A DNA stretch of 64,000 nucleotides from contig NZ_CP025628.1 of the NCBI RefSeq assembly GCF_003072465.1, positions 1-64,000 on the forward strand, in the 5' to 3' direction. Below the pieces are notes generated by a model. It did no database searches and had not been told where the DNA came from. It saw only the letters and a program-made list of their open reading frames with translations. The translations under genes and the position numbers were made by a program. Positions 21,472-31,090 of the stretch are shown here, piece by piece (positions within the stretch are counted from its first letter, which is position 1; each line of letters opens with the position of its first letter). The DNA comes from Candidatus Kinetoplastibacterium sorsogonicusi (GTDB taxonomy: Bacteria > Pseudomonadota > Gammaproteobacteria > Burkholderiales > Burkholderiaceae_B).

Positions 21472-22059
21472 TTATAAAATACCTTTAGTAGATGGTACTA
21501 AATCGATAATTTTTTCGTCAACAGCAACAGCCATCTTTAGCGATCTACCAAAAGCTTTAAAAATAGTTTCAATTTGATGATGAACATTATCACCCTTAAT
21601 ATTATCAATATGTAAAGTTAGCAGCGCATGATTAACTAATCCTTGAAAAAATTCTTTTATAAGATCAACATCAAATTTACCTACAAGTGAACGTTTAAAA
21701 TCTACTTTGTAATATAATCCAGGACGCCCAGACAAGTCAACTACTACTCTTGAAAGTGATTCATCTAGTGGTATATATGCATAACCATATCTATTAATAC
21801 CTGATTTATATCCTATAGATTTTTTTAAAGCCATACCTAAGGTAATTCCAATATCCTCTACTGTATGATGATAATCTATGTCTATATCACCTTTAGCTTG
21901 AATTTCAATATCAAATTGTCCATGTAAAGCAATTTGCTCTATCATATGATTTAAGAAAGGTATGCCAGTTGATATATTTTTTTTTCCTGTACCATCTATA
22001 TTAATAATGATTTTGACATTAGATTCACTAGTTACACGATGAATTTCAGATATACGCAT
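21472..22059 (-). CDS. hisB: Imidazoleglycerol-phosphate dehydratase
   Basis: Dehydrates IGP to imidazole-acetol phosphate. The 195-residue monofunctional enzyme shows [39 protein letters not shown] and the second metal-binding half [15 protein letters not shown]. The histidinol-phosphatase domain fused to HisB in enterics is absent. It follows hisD by only 22 bases, where hisC would sit in Bordetella-type operons, so the next enzyme of the pathway is not encoded here. Confidence 0.97.
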   Translation of the reverse strand: MRISEIHRVTSESNVKIIINIDGTGKKNISTGIPFLNHMIEQIALHGQFDIEIQAKGDIDIDYHHTVEDIGITLGMALKKSIGYKSGINRYGYAYIPLDESLSRVVVDLSGRPGLYYKVDFKRSLVGKFDVDLIKEFFQGLVNHALLTLHIDNIKGDNVHHQIETIFKAFGRSLKMAVAVDEKIIDLVPSTKGIL

Positions 22060-22081
22060 AATAATTGTTTATTTATTAAAA

Positions 22082-23383
22082 TTAATAATTTATTCTATAA
22101 TGAGCACTAAGAGCATGTGCTTGTAAACCTTCTTCTTGTGCTAAACTGTTTGCTATTTTTCCTAATTCATTCGCACCATTAGGAGATACATTAATAAAAC
22201 TAGAACGTTTTTGAAAATCATATACTCCTAAAGGAGATGAAAATCTAGAAGTTCTTGAAGTAGGTAATACATGATTTGGTCCAGCACAATAATCACCTAA
22301 TGATTCAGAAGAAAATTTACCTAAAAATATAGATCCAGCATGCTTGATAAATTTCATTAATTCGTTAGGAAATTCTGTAGATATTTCTAAGTGCTCTGGA
22401 GCAATAAAATTAGAAATATTACAAGCTTGTTCTAAATTTTCTACTAAAATTAATAATCCTCTATTATATAAACTAGAAGCAATTATTTCTTTGCGAGGCA
22501 TGTTAGGTAAAAGTTCCTTTATTTTAGCTTCTATTTTATTCAGATATTGTATGTCTGGGCATAATAATATAGATTGTGCTAGCTCATCATGTTCTGCTTG
22601 TGAAAATAAATCCATAACAATCCATTCAATAGGTGTCTTACCATCACAAATAATAAGTATTTCACTAGGGCCTGCTATCATATCAATACCAACTTTGCCA
22701 AAGACTTGTCTTTTTGCTTCTGCTACATAGCTATTTCCTGGACCTACTATCTTATCTACAGCAGGTATTAAATTAGTACCATATGTTAATGCAGCTATTG
22801 CTTGCGCTCCTCCTATAGTAAACAATCTGTCTACATTACTTAAAAAAGCTGCGGATAATACTAATGAATTTATTATTCCATTTGTGGCTGGTGAGACCAT
22901 AATTAATTCATTTACACCAGCTACTTTAGCTGGAATAGCATTCATCATAACTGACGAAGGATATGCTGCTTTACCACCAGGAACATATAATCCTACTTTT
23001 TCTAATGGAGATATTCTTTGACCTAATATATTGTCATATTCGTCTTTATAACTCCATGAATTCATTATTTGTTTTTGATGATATTGTTTTATTCTTTCTG
23101 CTGCTTTTTCTAAATTACTTCTTTGCTCTAATTTTAAATTATCAAAAGCTTCTTTCCATTTAATTTTTTGAATTTCTAATAAATCTACTGATTTAATATT
23201 TAATCTATCATATTTATTAGTATATTCTAATAAAGATAGATCACCTTTTTCTTTTATATCTGAAAGTATTTTAGACACTGCAATAGTAATTTGGTTATTT
23301 TGTTGAGTATCTATATTTAGTAATTTAGCTAAATCTAATTTGAAATTAGGATCTTTAGCAGATAATCGATTGATAATTTTCAT
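22082..23383 (-). CDS. hisD: Histidinol dehydrogenase
   Basis: Catalyses the last two oxidations, histidinol to histidine, with NAD and zinc. The 433-residue product has [51 protein letters not shown], the Zn/active-site AEHDELAQS, and IAPEHLEI followed by [20 protein letters not shown]. These segments cover all family blocks and the length is typical (E. coli 434). It follows hisG by 36 bases. Confidence 0.97.
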   Translation of the reverse strand: MKIINRLSAKDPNFKLDLAKLLNIDTQQNNQITIAVSKILSDIKEKGDLSLLEYTNKYDRLNIKSVDLLEIQKIKWKEAFDNLKLEQRSNLEKAAERIKQYHQKQIMNSWSYKDEYDNILGQRISPLEKVGLYVPGGKAAYPSSVMMNAIPAKVAGVNELIMVSPATNGIINSLVLSAAFLSNVDRLFTIGGAQAIAALTYGTNLIPAVDKIVGPGNSYVAEAKRQVFGKVGIDMIAGPSEILIICDGKTPIEWIVMDLFSQAEHDELAQSILLCPDIQYLNKIEAKIKELLPNMPRKEIIASSLYNRGLLILVENLEQACNISNFIAPEHLEISTEFPNELMKFIKHAGSIFLGKFSSESLGDYCAGPNHVLPTSRTSRFSSPLGVYDFQKRSSFINVSPNGANELGKIANSLAQEEGLQAHALSAHYRINY

Positions 23384-23419
23384 AATTGAGCTTTTATAAT
23401 CTATTTTTATAATAAATGG

Positions 23420-24082
23420 TTAAATAGTTGCTTTTGCAAATACTTCTAAAAATGGTCTCAAATGTTTTTCATTATTTTTCAAAGAAGCTCTATTTACAAC
23501 TAACCGAGAAGATACTGTCATAATTTCTTCTACTTCTATTAAATTATTAGCTTTTAATGTGTTACCTGTTGATACTAAATCTACTATTGCATCAGCAAGA
23601 CCTACTAAAGGGGCTAATTCCATAGAGCCATATAATTTTATTAAGTCTATATATACTCCCTTTTTTGCAAAATGTTCTCTAGCTGATTTAGTATATTTAG
23701 TAGCTACTCTTAATCTTGCTCCTTGTTTTACCATTTCATGATAATTGAATCCATTTTTTACTGCTACAGCTAATTTACATTTAGCAATATTTAAATCAAT
23801 TGGTTGATATAAAGTACCTGATGGATATGATTCATGTTCAAGCAATACATCTTTACCTGCTATACCAAAATCAGCTGCACCGTATTGAACATATGTTGGA
23901 ACATCGGAAGCTCTAACTATTATCAATCTTAATTTTGGATTATTAGTATTCAATATCAATTTTCTAGAAGTTTCTGGATCATCATGTATGATGACACCTG
24001 CATCAGTTAAAAATGGTATTGTTTCTTTAAAAATACGACCTTTAGACAAAGCTAATGTTAATATATTATTAACATTTTTCAT
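23420..24082 (-). CDS. hisG: ATP phosphoribosyltransferase, short form
   Basis: HisG joins ATP and PRPP, the committed step of histidine synthesis. The 220-residue protein is the short form, lacking the C-terminal regulatory domain; family members of this kind need HisZ for activity and feedback control, and hisZ is not in this window. Motifs are [34 protein letters not shown] and the PRPP loop [15 protein letters not shown] chose the ATG at 24082, with AGGA 5 bases upstream (24088-24091), one base after the murA stop; ATGs at 24094 and 24097 are possible. It is the first his gene on the transcript. Confidence 0.95.
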   Translation of the reverse strand: MKNVNNILTLALSKGRIFKETIPFLTDAGVIIHDDPETSRKLILNTNNPKLRLIIVRASDVPTYVQYGAADFGIAGKDVLLEHESYPSGTLYQPIDLNIAKCKLAVAVKNGFNYHEMVKQGARLRVATKYTKSAREHFAKKGVYIDLIKLYGSMELAPLVGLADAIVDLVSTGNTLKANNLIEVEEIMTVSSRLVVNRASLKNNEKHLRPFLEVFAKATI

Positions 24083-24083
24083 A

Positions 24084-25349
24084 TCAATCCTCATCATAAA
24101 TTATACGTTTGATATCTGCACCAATAGAATTTAATTTAAATTCCATATTTTCATAACCCCTATCAAGATGATAGATGTCTTCTATTAATGTTTCTCCTTT
24201 AGCTGATAATCCAGCGATAATAAGACTAGCAGATGCTCTAAGATCTGTAGCTAATACATTTGTACCAGATAAATAATTTACACCATATATAGTTGCTTTA
24301 TTTCCATTTATATCTATATTAGCTCCTAATCTACATAATTCTTGTGCATGCATAAAACGATTTTCAAATATATTTTCAATAATTAAAGATTTACCTTTTG
24401 CAACGGTACTTAAAGCCATTAATTGTGCTTGCATATCTGTTGGAATGCCAGGATATATGTCAGTTTCAAAATTTATAGGTAAAGGTTTATCAAACATTTG
24501 ACATCTAATCCAATTATCTCCTGTAGATATATTTAAACCAGCTGACCTCAATATTGAAATAGTAGCTTTCATTTCTAATGGATTAACATTTTTTAATAAA
24601 ATATCACCTTTTGTAGCACCTACAGCACACATAAATGTACCTGCTTCTATTCTATCTGAAGATATTTTATATGAAACTCCATGCAAAGAATGTACTCCAT
24701 CTATAATAATTTTTGGAGTGCCATGTCCATAAATTTTAGCTCCAATTTGAATAAGAAAATTTGCAAGATCTACTATTTCTGGCTCACAAGCTGCATTTTC
24801 TATTATTGTAGTACCTTCAGCAAGAACAGCCGCCATCATGATATTTTCAGTACCAGTTACAGAAACTATATTATTTTTAATAGTACAACCTTTTAATTTA
24901 TTACATTTAGCAATTATAAATCCATGATCAATACAAATCTTAGCTCCCATTTTTTTTAAGGCAGAAATATGTTGATCTACAGGTCTTTGTCCAATAGCGC
25001 ACCCACCTGGTAAACTAACTTTCACTTCACCAAATCTAGTTAATAATGGACCTAAAGATAGAATAGATGCTCTCATTTTTTTAACTAATTCATATGGTGC
25101 ATCTAAACTAATTAATGAATTAGATTCTAAACACACTGAATGTTGATCATAATATTGAATTTTTGAACCAAAATGTTTTAATAATTTTAGAGATATATTA
25201 ACATCTTGTAATTTAGGAATATTATTTATTAGAATTGGTTTATGAGAAAGTAAAGTTGCAAATATTATAGGTAAAGCTGCATTCTTAGAACCAGAAATTG
25301 ATATTTCACCATTTAAATCTTTGTTACCATTTATTAATAATTTTTCCAT
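24084..25349 (-). CDS. murA: UDP-GlcNAc 1-carboxyvinyltransferase
   Basis: MurA adds enolpyruvate from PEP to UDP-GlcNAc, the first committed step of peptidoglycan synthesis. The 421-residue product starts [25 protein letters not shown], has the PEP-reactive Cys117 in [11 protein letters not shown] (a Cys rather than the Asp of fosfomycin-resistant forms), [16 protein letters not shown] and the terminal [15 protein letters not shown]. It shows the symbiont still makes a wall precursor. Its first 26 bases overlap the bolA-like gene in another frame; the N-terminal match makes this start safe. UDP-GlcNAc would come from GlmU at 32.9 kb. Confidence 0.97.
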   Translation of the reverse strand: MEKLLINGNKDLNGEISISGSKNAALPIIFATLLSHKPILINNIPKLQDVNISLKLLKHFGSKIQYYDQHSVCLESNSLISLDAPYELVKKMRASILSLGPLLTRFGEVKVSLPGGCAIGQRPVDQHISALKKMGAKICIDHGFIIAKCNKLKGCTIKNNIVSVTGTENIMMAAVLAEGTTIIENAACEPEIVDLANFLIQIGAKIYGHGTPKIIIDGVHSLHGVSYKISSDRIEAGTFMCAVGATKGDILLKNVNPLEMKATISILRSAGLNISTGDNWIRCQMFDKPLPINFETDIYPGIPTDMQAQLMALSTVAKGKSLIIENIFENRFMHAQELCRLGANIDINGNKATIYGVNYLSGTNVLATDLRASASLIIAGLSAKGETLIEDIYHLDRGYENMEFKLNSIGADIKRIIYDED

Positions 25350-25602
25350 TAGATTTTTTCATATATTCGTTCATTGTGTATGTTTTTAATGATAAAGAAT
25401 GTATTTCTTTACTATCTATCATATGTTTTAAGATATTGTAAACCATAGTATGACGCTCTATTAAAGACTTTTTTTCAAATAATTGACTTATTATTACTAT
25501 AGATACATTTGCATCATAATTTGTTACATTTATACTACTATTAGTAAATTTAAGTGAAATTATCTTTTTTATGTTTTCAGAAATATGATTGTTATCATTC
25601 AT
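25324..25602 (-). CDS. BolA/IbaG family protein
   Basis: The 92-residue product shows the compact BolA fold: a short N-terminal helix, the ISQLFEKKSLIERHTMVYNIL segment around the conserved His, and the closing HSLSLKTYTMNEY strand-helix. Such proteins pair with monothiol glutaredoxins and take part in Fe-S and iron handling. Position directly upstream of murA is that of ibaG (yrbA) in proteobacteria, so IbaG is more likely than BolA itself. It overlaps murA by 26 bases and follows the ABC permease by 6. Confidence 0.85.
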   Translation of the reverse strand: MNDNNHISENIKKIISLKFTNSSINVTNYDANVSIVIISQLFEKKSLIERHTMVYNILKHMIDSKEIHSLSLKTYTMNEYMKKSNGKIINKW

Positions 25603-25608
25603 TTGATA

Positions 25609-26403
25609 TTAATTTTTTAATTTGTTACCATAAGATAATAGTAAAATAGCATATATAAATAAAATTATAAAAATACTAGTAGCAATTAATAAGCTTATCC
25701 ATGGTGACGTATCAGATTTTAATAAAAATCCATATCTAAACCCATCGATTATATAAAAAATTGGATTTAAAGTAGATAATTGTTGCCAAAATTTTGGTAA
25801 AGTACCTTTTATATAAAAAACACCTGAAAGCATAGTTAATGGTGTTATTAAAAAATTTTGAAAAGCTGCTAATTGATCATATTTTTCTGTATAAATGCCA
25901 GCTATTATGCCTAATATTCCCATTATCCCGCTTGCTAAAATAGAAAAACTCAACACCCAGTAAATATTATGAATATAAATATTATTATATATTAGATAAG
26001 ATGTAAAAAATACGCATACACCTACTATAATTCCACGTACTATTGCTGCTAATAAATATGCTAATAATATTTCTATATTTGTCAAAGGAGTAATCAAAAT
26101 AAAAATTAAATTACCTGATATTTTACTTTGCAAAATAGAAGAAGATGGATTAGAAAAAGCATTTTGCATAATAGTCATAATAATCAATCCAGGAATAATA
26201 AAATTCAAATAACCTACGCTATCATATATAATTTTATCATTCAATACTTGTGAAAAAATTAATAAATAAAGCATAGCATTCATTATAGGAGCTGCTATTG
26301 TTTGAAAACTTACTTTATAAAATCTTAACAGTTCTTTATTCAATAAAGTTATAAATCCAAAATGATATTTATCATAATTAGAATATGATATTTGCTTAAC
26401 CAT
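25609..26403 (-). CDS. ABC-2 type exporter permease (YadH-like)
   Basis: The 264-residue integral membrane protein has about six hydrophobic segments, with an N-terminal amphipathic stretch (FITLLNKELLRFYKVSFQTIAAPIMN), NFIIPGLIIMTIMQNAFSNPSSSI, and a conserved LTPLTMLSGVFYIKGTLPKFWQ loop before the last helices. This is the ABC-2 permease family, closest in architecture to E. coli YadH. The substrate is not known. It pairs with the ATPase gene 29 bases upstream. Order mla, exporter, bolA, murA is common in betaproteobacteria. Confidence 0.88.
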   Translation of the reverse strand: MVKQISYSNYDKYHFGFITLLNKELLRFYKVSFQTIAAPIMNAMLYLLIFSQVLNDKIIYDSVGYLNFIIPGLIIMTIMQNAFSNPSSSILQSKISGNLIFILITPLTNIEILLAYLLAAIVRGIIVGVCVFFTSYLIYNNIYIHNIYWVLSFSILASGIMGILGIIAGIYTEKYDQLAAFQNFLITPLTMLSGVFYIKGTLPKFWQQLSTLNPIFYIIDGFRYGFLLKSDTSPWISLLIATSIFIILFIYAILLLSYGNKLKN

Positions 26404-26432
26404 ATATATCCCTTGTATTTTTATATAAAGTG

Positions 26433-27194
26433 TTATTGAGTTATTTTTGTAAAAAATTGATCTAAATCTTTACTGTTAGAGTTTATAATTAATGAATCTA
26501 TTTTATCTAATGCAATAATATTACCTTTTTTCAAAATTGCTATTCTATTACATAAAGATTCTGCTTCTTCTAGATAATGAGTAGTTAATAGTATTGTATG
26601 ACCATTTTTGTTTAATTTTACAATAAAATCCCATAATGTTTTTCGTAAATTAATATCTACTCCTGCAGTAGGTTCATCTAATATGATTATTGGGGGTTTA
26701 TGTACTAGTGCTTGAGCTACTAATACCCTTCTTTTCATTCCACCAGATAAATACCTCATATTGGTATATGATTTTTCAGCTAATCCTAAATTTTCTAATA
26801 TTTCTTTTATCCATTTATCGTTATTTTTTATTCCAAAATATCCAGATTGCAATTTTAGTGTTTCTATAACATTAAAAAAAGGGTCAAAAACTAATTCTTG
26901 AGGCACAATACCAATTAACCTTCTTATTATTTTATGATTTTTAGATAAATCATATCCACATACTGAAATTTGACCTTTTGTATATTTAATTAAGCCTGCT
27001 AATATAGATATTAAAGTTGTTTTTCCTGCACCATTTGGACCTAATAATCCAAAAAATTCTCCTTGTTCAATTTTTAAATTAATATTATTTAATACATAAT
27101 TAATATCTTTTGAAGTATTTTTATGAAAAATTTTTCTTATAGCAGAATTTGTTTGGTATGTTTTAAAAACATTTTGGATATTTAAAGCTATCAT
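26433..27194 (-). CDS. ABC transporter ATP-binding protein (YadG-like)
   Basis: The 253-residue ATPase has Walker A LLGPNGAGKTTLISIL, a Q-loop region GIVPQELVFDPFF, signature YLSGGMKRRVLVAQALV, Walker B IIILDEPTAGVDI and the H-loop LLTTHYLEEAE. It drives the neighbouring ABC-2 permease and resembles YadG/DrrA-type exporters. It follows mlaC by only 20 bases, in the place where an MlaB STAS gene stands in complete mla operons. Confidence 0.92.
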   Translation of the reverse strand: MIALNIQNVFKTYQTNSAIRKIFHKNTSKDINYVLNNINLKIEQGEFFGLLGPNGAGKTTLISILAGLIKYTKGQISVCGYDLSKNHKIIRRLIGIVPQELVFDPFFNVIETLKLQSGYFGIKNNDKWIKEILENLGLAEKSYTNMRYLSGGMKRRVLVAQALVHKPPIIILDEPTAGVDINLRKTLWDFIVKLNKNGHTILLTTHYLEEAESLCNRIAILKKGNIIALDKIDSLIINSNSKDLDQFFTKITQ

Positions 27195-27214
27195 AATTTA
27201 TTTTAAAAATATTA

Positions 27215-27871
27215 TTAATTATTTTTATTTAGTTGGTTAATCAAATTTTCTACATTTGTTGTTTGTAAAATTTGTTTAAACTGATTTTTATAGCTTTCAA
27301 CAAGCCATATACCTTCTATATTAACATCATATATTTTCCATGTATTTTTATCTTTTTCTATTCTATAACCTACTTTTAATGTAGATGCTTTATTTTGAAT
27401 AACTAAAGTTCTAATAATAACATCTGAAAGATTATTTGATCTATTAGGAAAAATTTTAATCTCTGTATGATTATTAATCTTAGAAATTGCACCACTATAT
27501 GCAACTATCAATGTATTACGAAAAGCTTTTGATAGTTCTATTTTTTGATTAGTATTCATATTTTCCCAATATTTACCTGAAGCTAATCTAGTACTTTTTT
27601 CGAAATTAATGTATGGTAATATATATTTTTCTACAATCCTTTTTTTATCTTCATTATCTATTTTATGATTCTTTTTTAGTTCAAAAAGTGCTGGATTTAT
27701 AACATTTGCTATAAACTGTTCTGGTTGTAATGATTTTTCAGAATTATTAGCATTTGCGATTCCAAATAAACATGTAATCATGCAAATAGTTAAAATGATT
27801 AAAGGTAATCTATTTTTTATATACTTGATAGCAATTAATTTTTTTTTTAAATCCATAATAATTTTTTTCAT
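27215..27871 (-). CDS. mlaC: Phospholipid-binding protein MlaC
   Basis: MlaC ferries phospholipids across the periplasm between the MlaA outer-membrane complex and MlaFED. The 218-residue product has a basic N-terminus and hydrophobic signal (PLIILTICMITCLFGIANA), then the Tol-Tol-Ttg2 fold: VEKYILPYINFEKSTRLASGKYWENM, LSKAFRNTLIVAYSGAI and the terminal WKIYDVNIEGIWLVESYKNQFKQIL. The last block is the family hallmark. It follows mlaA by 15 bases. Confidence 0.92.
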   Translation of the reverse strand: MKKIIMDLKKKLIAIKYIKNRLPLIILTICMITCLFGIANANNSEKSLQPEQFIANVINPALFELKKNHKIDNEDKKRIVEKYILPYINFEKSTRLASGKYWENMNTNQKIELSKAFRNTLIVAYSGAISKINNHTEIKIFPNRSNNLSDVIIRTLVIQNKASTLKVGYRIEKDKNTWKIYDVNIEGIWLVESYKNQFKQILQTTNVENLINQLNKNN

Positions 27872-27886
27872 TGATTTTATATATAT

Positions 27887-28621
27887 TTAATCTGTATATT
27901 CGACAGAATTATTTTTAAATTTATCCAATATGAAAGAGTCACGATATTGAAAATATGAATCTCTTATTAAACTATATTTATCAAGAGCAATTAGATTAAT
28001 AAGTTTAGTTTTATTATTTATTTTTTCTCGTTCATTTAAAAAATATAAAGTTTTAATGTAATTCATATTACAGTGATTATTATAGTAACATATGTAATTT
28101 TCACCAAATGTACTTATAAACAAGCTACCCATTAACCCTAATCCATCTCTAACAGAACAAGGTCCTAATATTGGTAAAACTAGATAAGGTCCTTGTTTTA
28201 TTCCCCATACTGCTAGTGTAATACCAAAATCATTATGATATTTAAAAGAACCATTAGATGATGCTATATCAAAAACACCACCTAATCCCATAGTAGTATT
28301 TAGCATAAATCTTCCTAAACTATTTGATCCCTCTAATCCATGGCCTTGCAATATGAAATTAAATGCAGACCACAAATCATCAATATTACTAAAAAAATTG
28401 TTAATACCTTGACGAGCTAGTTTTGGCATAAAGTATGTATAATTATTAGTAATTGGACAAACTAAATTTTTGTCTAATTTTTCGTTAAATTTGTCAATTA
28501 CTCTATTATATTTTTCAAAAGGATCTATATTATCCTGATTTATAGAACATCCAGATATTATTAAATAACATGAAATTAATAGAAACTTTAATATTTTCGT
28601 TCTATATTTTTTAATATTCAT
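27887..28621 (-). CDS. mlaA: Outer-membrane lipoprotein MlaA (VacJ)
   Basis: MlaA forms an outer-membrane channel that removes mislocalised phospholipids. The product (245 residues from the ATG at 28621) has a lipobox LIISGC, so the mature protein begins at that Cys, then DPFEKYNRVIDKFNEKLD, the helix region NNFFSNIDDLWSAFNFILQG, and FGITLAVWGIKQGPYLVLPILGPCSVRDGLG, all typical MlaA blocks. I chose the ATG at 28621, preceded by GGA at 9 bases (28631-28633); the longer frame to 28642 requires a GTG. Its place between mlaD and mlaC matches the betaproteobacterial order. Confidence 0.93.
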   Translation of the reverse strand: MNIKKYRTKILKFLLISCYLIISGCSINQDNIDPFEKYNRVIDKFNEKLDKNLVCPITNNYTYFMPKLARQGINNFFSNIDDLWSAFNFILQGHGLEGSNSLGRFMLNTTMGLGGVFDIASSNGSFKYHNDFGITLAVWGIKQGPYLVLPILGPCSVRDGLGLMGSLFISTFGENYICYYNNHCNMNYIKTLYFLNEREKINNKTKLINLIALDKYSLIRDSYFQYRDSFILDKFKNNSVEYTD

Positions 28622-28675
28622 ACTTAATATTCCATATATCACAAAAATATTTTTGATTTTTTATAAAAAAACATT

Positions 28676-29131
28676 TTATTTAGATATTGAAGAATAAATT
28701 AACTTACCAATTAATTCTTCTAATACAATTGAACTTTGTGTATAAATAATTTCATCATTATCTGATAGTAATTCAGTGCTTTCTCCATAACTTAAACCAA
28801 CATATTGTTCTCCTAATAATCCAGATGTAAAAATATTTGCTGAAGTATCTTTAGAAAATTTATATTGATTTTCTATTTTCATAATAACTAAAGCTTGACA
28901 TAGTTCTTGATCTAATTTTATGTTAGACACTCGACCAACAATGACACCTGAACATTTTACTGGAGAATTTTTCCTTAAATTACCAATATTATCAAATTTA
29001 GCATTTATTGTGTATGTTGATTTTAATGATAAACTTTTATAACTACTTACTTTAATAAATAAAAATATAATAGATATTATACCTATTACTATGAAAATAC
29101 CTACAAATAAATCTGTTTTTTGTTTTGACAT
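28676..29131 (-). CDS. mlaD: MCE-domain lipid transport protein MlaD
   Basis: MlaD forms the hexameric MCE ring of the inner-membrane MlaFED complex. The 151-residue product has an N-terminal membrane helix (LFVGIFIVIGIISIIFLFI) and one MCE domain (YTINAKFDNIGNLRKNSPVKCSGVIVGRVSNIKLD ... GLLGEQYVGLSYG). It ends with a helical tail ELIGKLIYS that lines the ring pore in relatives. The length is close to the norm. It follows mlaE by 14 bases. Confidence 0.95.
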   Translation of the reverse strand: MSKQKTDLFVGIFIVIGIISIIFLFIKVSSYKSLSLKSTYTINAKFDNIGNLRKNSPVKCSGVIVGRVSNIKLDQELCQALVIMKIENQYKFSKDTSANIFTSGLLGEQYVGLSYGESTELLSDNDEIIYTQSSIVLEELIGKLIYSSISK

Positions 29132-29145
29132 ATTAAAATTTTAAA

Positions 29146-29934
29146 TTAGTTAATAAACATTATAGTAGTAAGTAATAAATCTAATACTAATATATAAAGT
29201 GATCCAATAATTACAGTTTTAGTAGTTGCTAGCGCAACTCCTGAAGGACTATGCTTAGATTTCATTCCTTCAAATAAAGTAGTAAATAATATAGCAAAAC
29301 CAAAAATTATACTTTTTATTAAGCTATTTAATATATCACGTGAATCTATACCTTCTTGCATTAATGTCCAAAACATTGAGTTATCTATTTCAAAAAATAA
29401 TACACCTATTATCCAACCGCCTAAAATACCAATTACATTAAATATAGATACTAATATTGGGATTGAAATAATCCCAGCTAAAAATCTTGGGGCTAATATT
29501 CTTTTTATTGGATTAATAGACATGATTTCCATTGCTGAAATTTGCTCTCCAATCTGCATTAAACCTATTTCTGCTGTTATAGAAGTGCCAGCCCTACCTG
29601 TAAATAATAATGATGTTATAACAGGTCCAAGCTCTCTAATTAAAGATAATCCAACAACTAATCCTAAAGTTTGCTCAGCTCCATAACGTTTTAGATGATG
29701 ATATCCTTGTAAACCTAATACAAGACCCACAAATAATCCTGATGCTGATATAATAGATATAGATTTATTACCTATAAAAAAAATTTGGTCTATAATAAGT
29801 TTAGGTCGACTAATTATAATGTGACAATTTAACATAATAGTTAATAAAAATTTAATACGCTCATGAATATACATGTATGCAAATATTATTTTTTTTTTTA
29901 AAAACGATATTATTGTTTTTAATATTTTAATCAT
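29146..29934 (-). CDS. mlaE: Lipid transport permease MlaE
   Basis: MlaE is the membrane permease of the MlaFED lipid transporter. From the ATG at 29934 the product has 262 residues, the family length (E. coli 260), with several membrane helices and the family blocks GLFVGLVLGLQGYHHL, LIRELGPVITSLLFTGRAGTSITAEIGLM and FEGMKSKHSPSGVALATTKTVI. That ATG overlaps the mlaF stop by 8 bases (ATGATTAA), a usual coupled arrangement; the upstream ATG at 30012 would add 26 residues inside mlaF and is less likely. Confidence 0.95.
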   Translation of the reverse strand: MIKILKTIISFLKKKIIFAYMYIHERIKFLLTIMLNCHIIISRPKLIIDQIFFIGNKSISIISASGLFVGLVLGLQGYHHLKRYGAEQTLGLVVGLSLIRELGPVITSLLFTGRAGTSITAEIGLMQIGEQISAMEIMSINPIKRILAPRFLAGIISIPILVSIFNVIGILGGWIIGVLFFEIDNSMFWTLMQEGIDSRDILNSLIKSIIFGFAILFTTLFEGMKSKHSPSGVALATTKTVIIGSLYILVLDLLLTTIMFIN

Positions 29935-30769
29935 AGTTCTCAATAATTCCTTCGTCCAATAACCATTTTTCAAATGCATAAGTTTTTGGGTATTCAAATT
30001 GAATAGGGCCATTATCTTTTCCCATTAAAAATTGTATAACATATGGATCACTAGAATTTAATAAACTTTTAGGTGTACCGCTAGCTATAAAATTTCCATG
30101 ACCTATTATATGTACATTATCTGCTATAGATAATGATTCATTAACATTATGAGTAATCATAATAGAAGCACACCCTAATTCATCTGATAATGATCTTATC
30201 AATTTAGCAATAATACCAACAGATATAGGATCTAATCCTGAAAATGGTTCATCATAAAATATTAATTCTGGCTCTAAAATTATTGCCCTTGCTAGTGCAA
30301 CTCTTTTAATCATACCACCAGATAAAGATGAAATATTTAAATGTGCTGCATGTTTTAGTCCTACTTTTTCTAGTTTATTGAATGTGATATCACACATGTT
30401 TTTATATGTAAGATATTTACACTCTTTTAATGGAAACATAACATTATCAAATACATTTAAATCTGTAAATAATGCTCCATGTTGAAATAGTACACCAATT
30501 TTTTTTCTTAATTGATTTAATTCAGAAAGTGAAATATTACTTATATTTTTATTAAAAATACTTATAATTCCTTTTTGAGCTAATATCTGTCCAGTTGCTG
30601 CACGCAGCAAAGTAGTTTTACCTGATCCTGAAGATCCCATAATAGCCATTACTTTGCCAGGCTCTATATTGATATTTATTTTTTCTAAAATTGGTATATC
30701 ATTATATCCTATTGATACATTATCAAAGGTTAATATTGATTTAGAATTTTTACTGTTATTCTTTGACAT
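29927..30769 (-). CDS. mlaF: Lipid transport ATP-binding protein MlaF
   Basis: MlaF powers MlaFED. The 280-residue ABC ATPase has Walker A IMGSSGSGKTTLLRAATG, VLFQHGALFTDLNVFDNVMFPL, signature LSGGMIKRVALARAI, Walker B LIFYDEPFSGLDPISVG and the switch His in MITHNVNESL. The C-terminal extension (DNGPIQFEYPKTYAFEKWLLDEG) binds MlaB in systems that have it. It is the first gene of the long minus-strand block; its promoter should lie in 30770-31090, shared with rpoH. Confidence 0.95.
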   Translation of the reverse strand: MSKNNSKNSKSILTFDNVSIGYNDIPILEKININIEPGKVMAIMGSSGSGKTTLLRAATGQILAQKGIISIFNKNISNISLSELNQLRKKIGVLFQHGALFTDLNVFDNVMFPLKECKYLTYKNMCDITFNKLEKVGLKHAAHLNISSLSGGMIKRVALARAIILEPELIFYDEPFSGLDPISVGIIAKLIRSLSDELGCASIMITHNVNESLSIADNVHIIGHGNFIASGTPKSLLNSSDPYVIQFLMGKDNGPIQFEYPKTYAFEKWLLDEGIIENYD

Positions 30770-31090
30770 AAAAAGATAATAAGTATTTAAATATATAATT
30801 TAATAGTTAATTAATATTGTTAATTCAATATTTTCTAAGCATAAAAGATATAGAATATGATTATTTATATGTAGAATTCATATAAAATACTAGAGTGTAT
30901 ATATTTTATTTTCTATTACTAAAGGCCTTTCAAATGATCATGATAAATTATTATCTAATAAATATCACTTATGAATCAAAAAATAATTTTTAATCAAAAA
31001 TAATTTTTGTGTATTATACTTATTCATTAAATTATAATATAACAAAAATTTTTAAAATCAATACTTAGTATTTTTATTAAGATTCAATTC
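30770..31090. other. Divergent mlaF/rpoH intergenic region, 321 bases
   Basis: No ORF with coding character is visible. The region must hold the promoters of mlaF and rpoH. ATTATAAT at 31031-31038 gives overlapping -10 candidates on both strands, 52 bases before rpoH, and TATACT at 31015-31020 is another plus-strand -10 candidate; neither has a good -35. A short palindrome AAAGGCCTTT lies at 30921-30930. Otherwise it is AT-rich sequence without recognisable structure. Confidence 0.5.

Noticed and set aside
22344-22730. 128-codon open frame antisense to hisD
   Set aside because: Shadow of a canonical hisD; no recognisable domain, no own spacing or upstream signals.
30921-30930. Palindrome AAAGGCCTTT upstream of rpoH
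   Set aside because: Ten bases, single copy, no paired half-sites or conserved spacing; too little to call an operator.
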